Source: JBBECE01 sp964574935 (GTDB lineage: Bacteria > Pseudomonadota > Alphaproteobacteria > Rhizobiales > Devosiaceae). Taken from it: 64,000 nucleotides of DNA. Position 1 is the stretch's first letter; every line of letters begins with the position of its first letter. Shown here in pieces: positions 62,433-64,000 of the stretch. Below the pieces are notes generated by a model. The model was not told the origin of the DNA. It saw only the letters and a program-made list of their open reading frames with translations, and made no database searches. The position numbers were made by a program, and so were the translations under genes. The stretch covers positions 25,561 to 89,560 of the forward strand of contig CAZNOZ010000004.1 of NCBI GenBank assembly GCA_964574935.1, written 5' to 3'.

Positions 62433-63323
62433 ATGGCTGGCATTCCCCTCGATCAACGTGATGGCTGGATCTGGTTCGACGGCGAGTTCGTCGAGTGGCG
62501 CGAAGCCAAAGTCCATCTGCTCACCCATGCGCTGCACTACGGCTCCGGCGTGTTCGAGGGCCAGCGAGCCTACGGTGGCCAGGTTTTCAAACTTCGCCAG
62601 CACACCGACCGCCTGCTCAATTCGGCCAGGATCCTCGACTTCAAGATTCCCTATTCGGCCGACGAGATCGACGCGGCCTGTGAAGCGGTGCTCAAGAAGA
62701 ACGAGCTCACGGACGCCTATATGCGGCCCATCGCATGGCGCGGCTCGCACGAGTTGGGGCTGTATGCCCGCGGCAACCCGGTGCATTTCGCCATCGCCGC
62801 CTGGGAATGGCCGAGCTATTTCAAGCCTGAGGAGCGTCTGAAGGGAATTCGGCTGACGGTCGCCGACTGGCGGCGGCCGGCCCCCGACACGTCGCCCTAC
62901 GCCGCCAAGGCGACGGGGCTCTACATGATCTGCACGCTCTCCAAGCACGCGGCGACCGACAGGGGCTACACCGACGCGCTGATGCTCGACTATCGCGGGC
63001 AAATCGCCGAATCGACAGGCTCCAACATCTTCTTCCATCGCGACGGCGAACTGCACACGCCGACCCCGGACTGCTTTCTGGACGGGATCACGCGGCAGAC
63101 AGTGATCGGTCTGGCCAAAGCGCGCGGCCTGAAGATCGTCGAGCGGGCGATGATGCCCGAGGAATTGGCCGACTTCGATGAATGCTTCGTCACCGGCACC
63201 GCCGTGGAAGTGACCCCGGTCGCCGAGATCGACGAACACCGGTTCACGCCCAGCGAGGTGACGACGTCGCTGATGGAGGCGTATTCGGCCGAGGTGCAGC
63301 CCAAGCAGGCGGCCGCCGAATAG
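62433..63323 (+). CDS. ilvE: Branched-chain amino acid aminotransferase
   Basis: This 296-residue fold-type IV PLP transaminase has YGSGVFEGQRAYGGQVFKL, the PLP Lys in YAAKATGLYM, and AESTGSNIFFHRDGELHTP. It is the last step of Val/Leu/Ile synthesis and the first of their breakdown, which yields propionyl-CoA. GGAGGGAGG lies four bases before the ATG. The stop lies six bases from the convergent moaE stop. Confidence 0.95.
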   Translation: MAGIPLDQRDGWIWFDGEFVEWREAKVHLLTHALHYGSGVFEGQRAYGGQVFKLRQHTDRLLNSARILDFKIPYSADEIDAACEAVLKKNELTDAYMRPIAWRGSHELGLYARGNPVHFAIAAWEWPSYFKPEERLKGIRLTVADWRRPAPDTSPYAAKATGLYMICTLSKHAATDRGYTDALMLDYRGQIAESTGSNIFFHRDGELHTPTPDCFLDGITRQTVIGLAKARGLKIVERAMMPEELADFDECFVTGTAVEVTPVAEIDEHRFTPSEVTTSLMEAYSAEVQPKQAAAE

Positions 63324-63329
63324 TCAGCC

Positions 63330-63779
63330 CTACCGTTTCCAGCGTTGCCGCGCCGCGTCGTCCTCGGCGCGCGCCTCCACCCATCGCTCGCCATCGGGCC
63401 CGGCCTCCTTCTTCCAGAAGGGCGCGTCGGTCTTCAGGAAATCCATCACGAAGCCCGCCGCGTCGAAGGCGGCCTGGCGATGGGCGGCCAGGGCCATGAC
63501 GAGCACGATGGGCTCGCCGCGCGTCAGCGACCCGAAGCGATGGATGATCCCGAGATCGGCGAGGTCGAAACGGCCGATCGTCTCGGTGGCAATCGCTTCG
63601 ATGCGCTGCTCGGCGAGACCGGGATAGTGCTCCAGGGTCAGGGTCTCGACCGGTCGGTCGGGGGTCGAGCGCACGGTGCCGGTGAAACTCACCAGGGCGC
63701 CCGCGTCGGCGCGGCCGGCAAGGAACGTGTTGATTTCGGCGCCGGGATCGAATGGCTCGGACTGCAGGCGCACGAACAT
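63330..63779 (-). CDS. moaE: Molybdopterin synthase catalytic subunit
   Basis: This 149-residue large subunit of molybdopterin synthase has ALVSFTGTVRSTPDRPVETLTLEHYPGLAEQRI, the active-site segment HRFGSLTRGE, and FLKTDAPFWKKE with catalytic lysines. It forms a heterotetramer with MoaD, whose gene lies three bases upstream on the same strand. Confidence 0.96.
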   Translation of the reverse strand: MFVRLQSEPFDPGAEINTFLAGRADAGALVSFTGTVRSTPDRPVETLTLEHYPGLAEQRIEAIATETIGRFDLADLGIIHRFGSLTRGEPIVLVMALAAHRQAAFDAAGFVMDFLKTDAPFWKKEAGPDGERWVEARAEDDAARQRWKR

Positions 63780-63782
63780 CGC

Positions 63783-64000
63783 TCAGCCCCCGGTCATCGG
63801 CGGGAAGAGCGCCACCGTCGTCGCCCCGACGACGGACGCATCGTGATCGACGAGCTCGTCGTCGACCGCCGCGCGCACCGCCTTGCGGTCGGCAAGCGCC
63901 AGCTTCGCGGCCTCGTCGGTCTCGCCCAGCCAGTCCAGAAGCGCCCCGACGGTGCGCACCTCGGGTGGCGGCTCCACCGCTTGCTCGGCCCGCCCCAGCC
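63783..64000 (-). CDS. moaD: Molybdopterin synthase sulfur carrier subunit, 3' part (starts beyond window)
   Basis: The last about 72 codons of a ubiquitin-like sulfur carrier are present: EVRTVGALLDWLGETD through VGATTVALFPPMTGG, with the terminal Gly-Gly that receives the thiocarboxylate. The frame stays open to the window edge and reads LGRAEQAVEPPPEVRT, so the start lies outside; an internal GTG at 63977 would be too short. It pairs with moaE. Confidence 0.92.
   Translation of the reverse strand, partial: LGRAEQAVEPPPEVRTVGALLDWLGETDEAAKLALADRKAVRAAVDDELVDHDASVVGATTVALFPPMTGG

Overview
This is a GC-rich, densely packed chromosomal segment of an alphaproteobacterium, most likely in the Hyphomicrobiales (Rhizobiales). 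The evidence is gene order: ubiK/lgt/midA/pgeF/prs/rplY/pth/ychF, YbjN-proC-tRNA-binding protein, hemF beside petABC, a PccR-type regulator divergent from pccB, and two TTAA-N7-TTAA (CtrA-type) sites. No rRNA, tRNA, CRISPR array, phage or transposase gene was seen. The genus cannot be fixed from sequence alone.

Layout. 1-8.5 kb: the 5' end of a polar amino-acid ABC ATPase, then an operon with an M20 deacylase, a DppA-B-C transporter, a fused DppD-DppF ATPase, an SDR and a P1 (DmpA/NylC-like) peptidase, which looks like uptake and hydrolysis of an amide or peptide. 8.6-10.5 kb: CPA2 cation/proton antiporter. 10.5-14.5 kb (minus strand): a TPR/beta-barrel protein, a FecR-domain secreted protein and a CHASE2 adenylate cyclase, with a CtrA-type box at the promoter. 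14.8-23.8 kb: DUF3307, iron alcohol dehydrogenase, omega-aminotransferase plus methylmalonate-semialdehyde dehydrogenase (beta-alanine/malonate semialdehyde module), cupin, nucleoside hydrolase, ETF-ubiquinone oxidoreductase and a ThuA-like protein. 23.8-26.6 kb: cyclic-nucleotide-gated K+ channel, degenerate receiver protein, tautomerase, MgtC/SapB.

26.6-35.9 kb is the propionyl-CoA to succinyl-CoA pathway: pccR, then pccB, pccA, methylmalonyl-CoA mutase and epimerase. Three unrelated genes (GIY-YIG protein, macro domain, MAPEG) sit between pccB and pccA. 35.9-38.6 kb carries a MurD-like ligase plus a MurL-like epimerase, the alternative route for placing D-glutamate in peptidoglycan. 38.6-41.6 kb is the high-affinity zinc system znuA / znuCB / zur with a Zur-type palindrome in the divergent promoter. 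41.6-47.9 kb holds housekeeping genes (metallophosphoesterase, two NUDIX, glutathionyl-hydroquinone reductase, GNAT, CCA-adding enzyme, DUF1059, hemF).

48.1-50.8 kb is petABC (cytochrome bc1), followed by a lipoprotein and a GyrI-like protein. 51.8-59.3 kb is a long minus-strand run: lgt, midA-like methyltransferase, pgeF, prs, rplY, pth, ychF, two MaoC hydratases. 59.5-61.8 kb: ubiK, two nested palindromic repeats, YbjN, proC, CsaA-like. 61.8-64 kb: PetP-like MarR regulator, branched-chain aminotransferase, moaE and part of moaD.

The observations most worth following are the MurD2-MurL pair, the CtrA-box-linked FecR/CHASE2-cyclase/barrel operon, the two related palindromes (one supplies the ubiK stop codon), the accessory genes inside the pcc operon, and five convergent gene pairs that each share one CTAG tetranucleotide as both stop codons.
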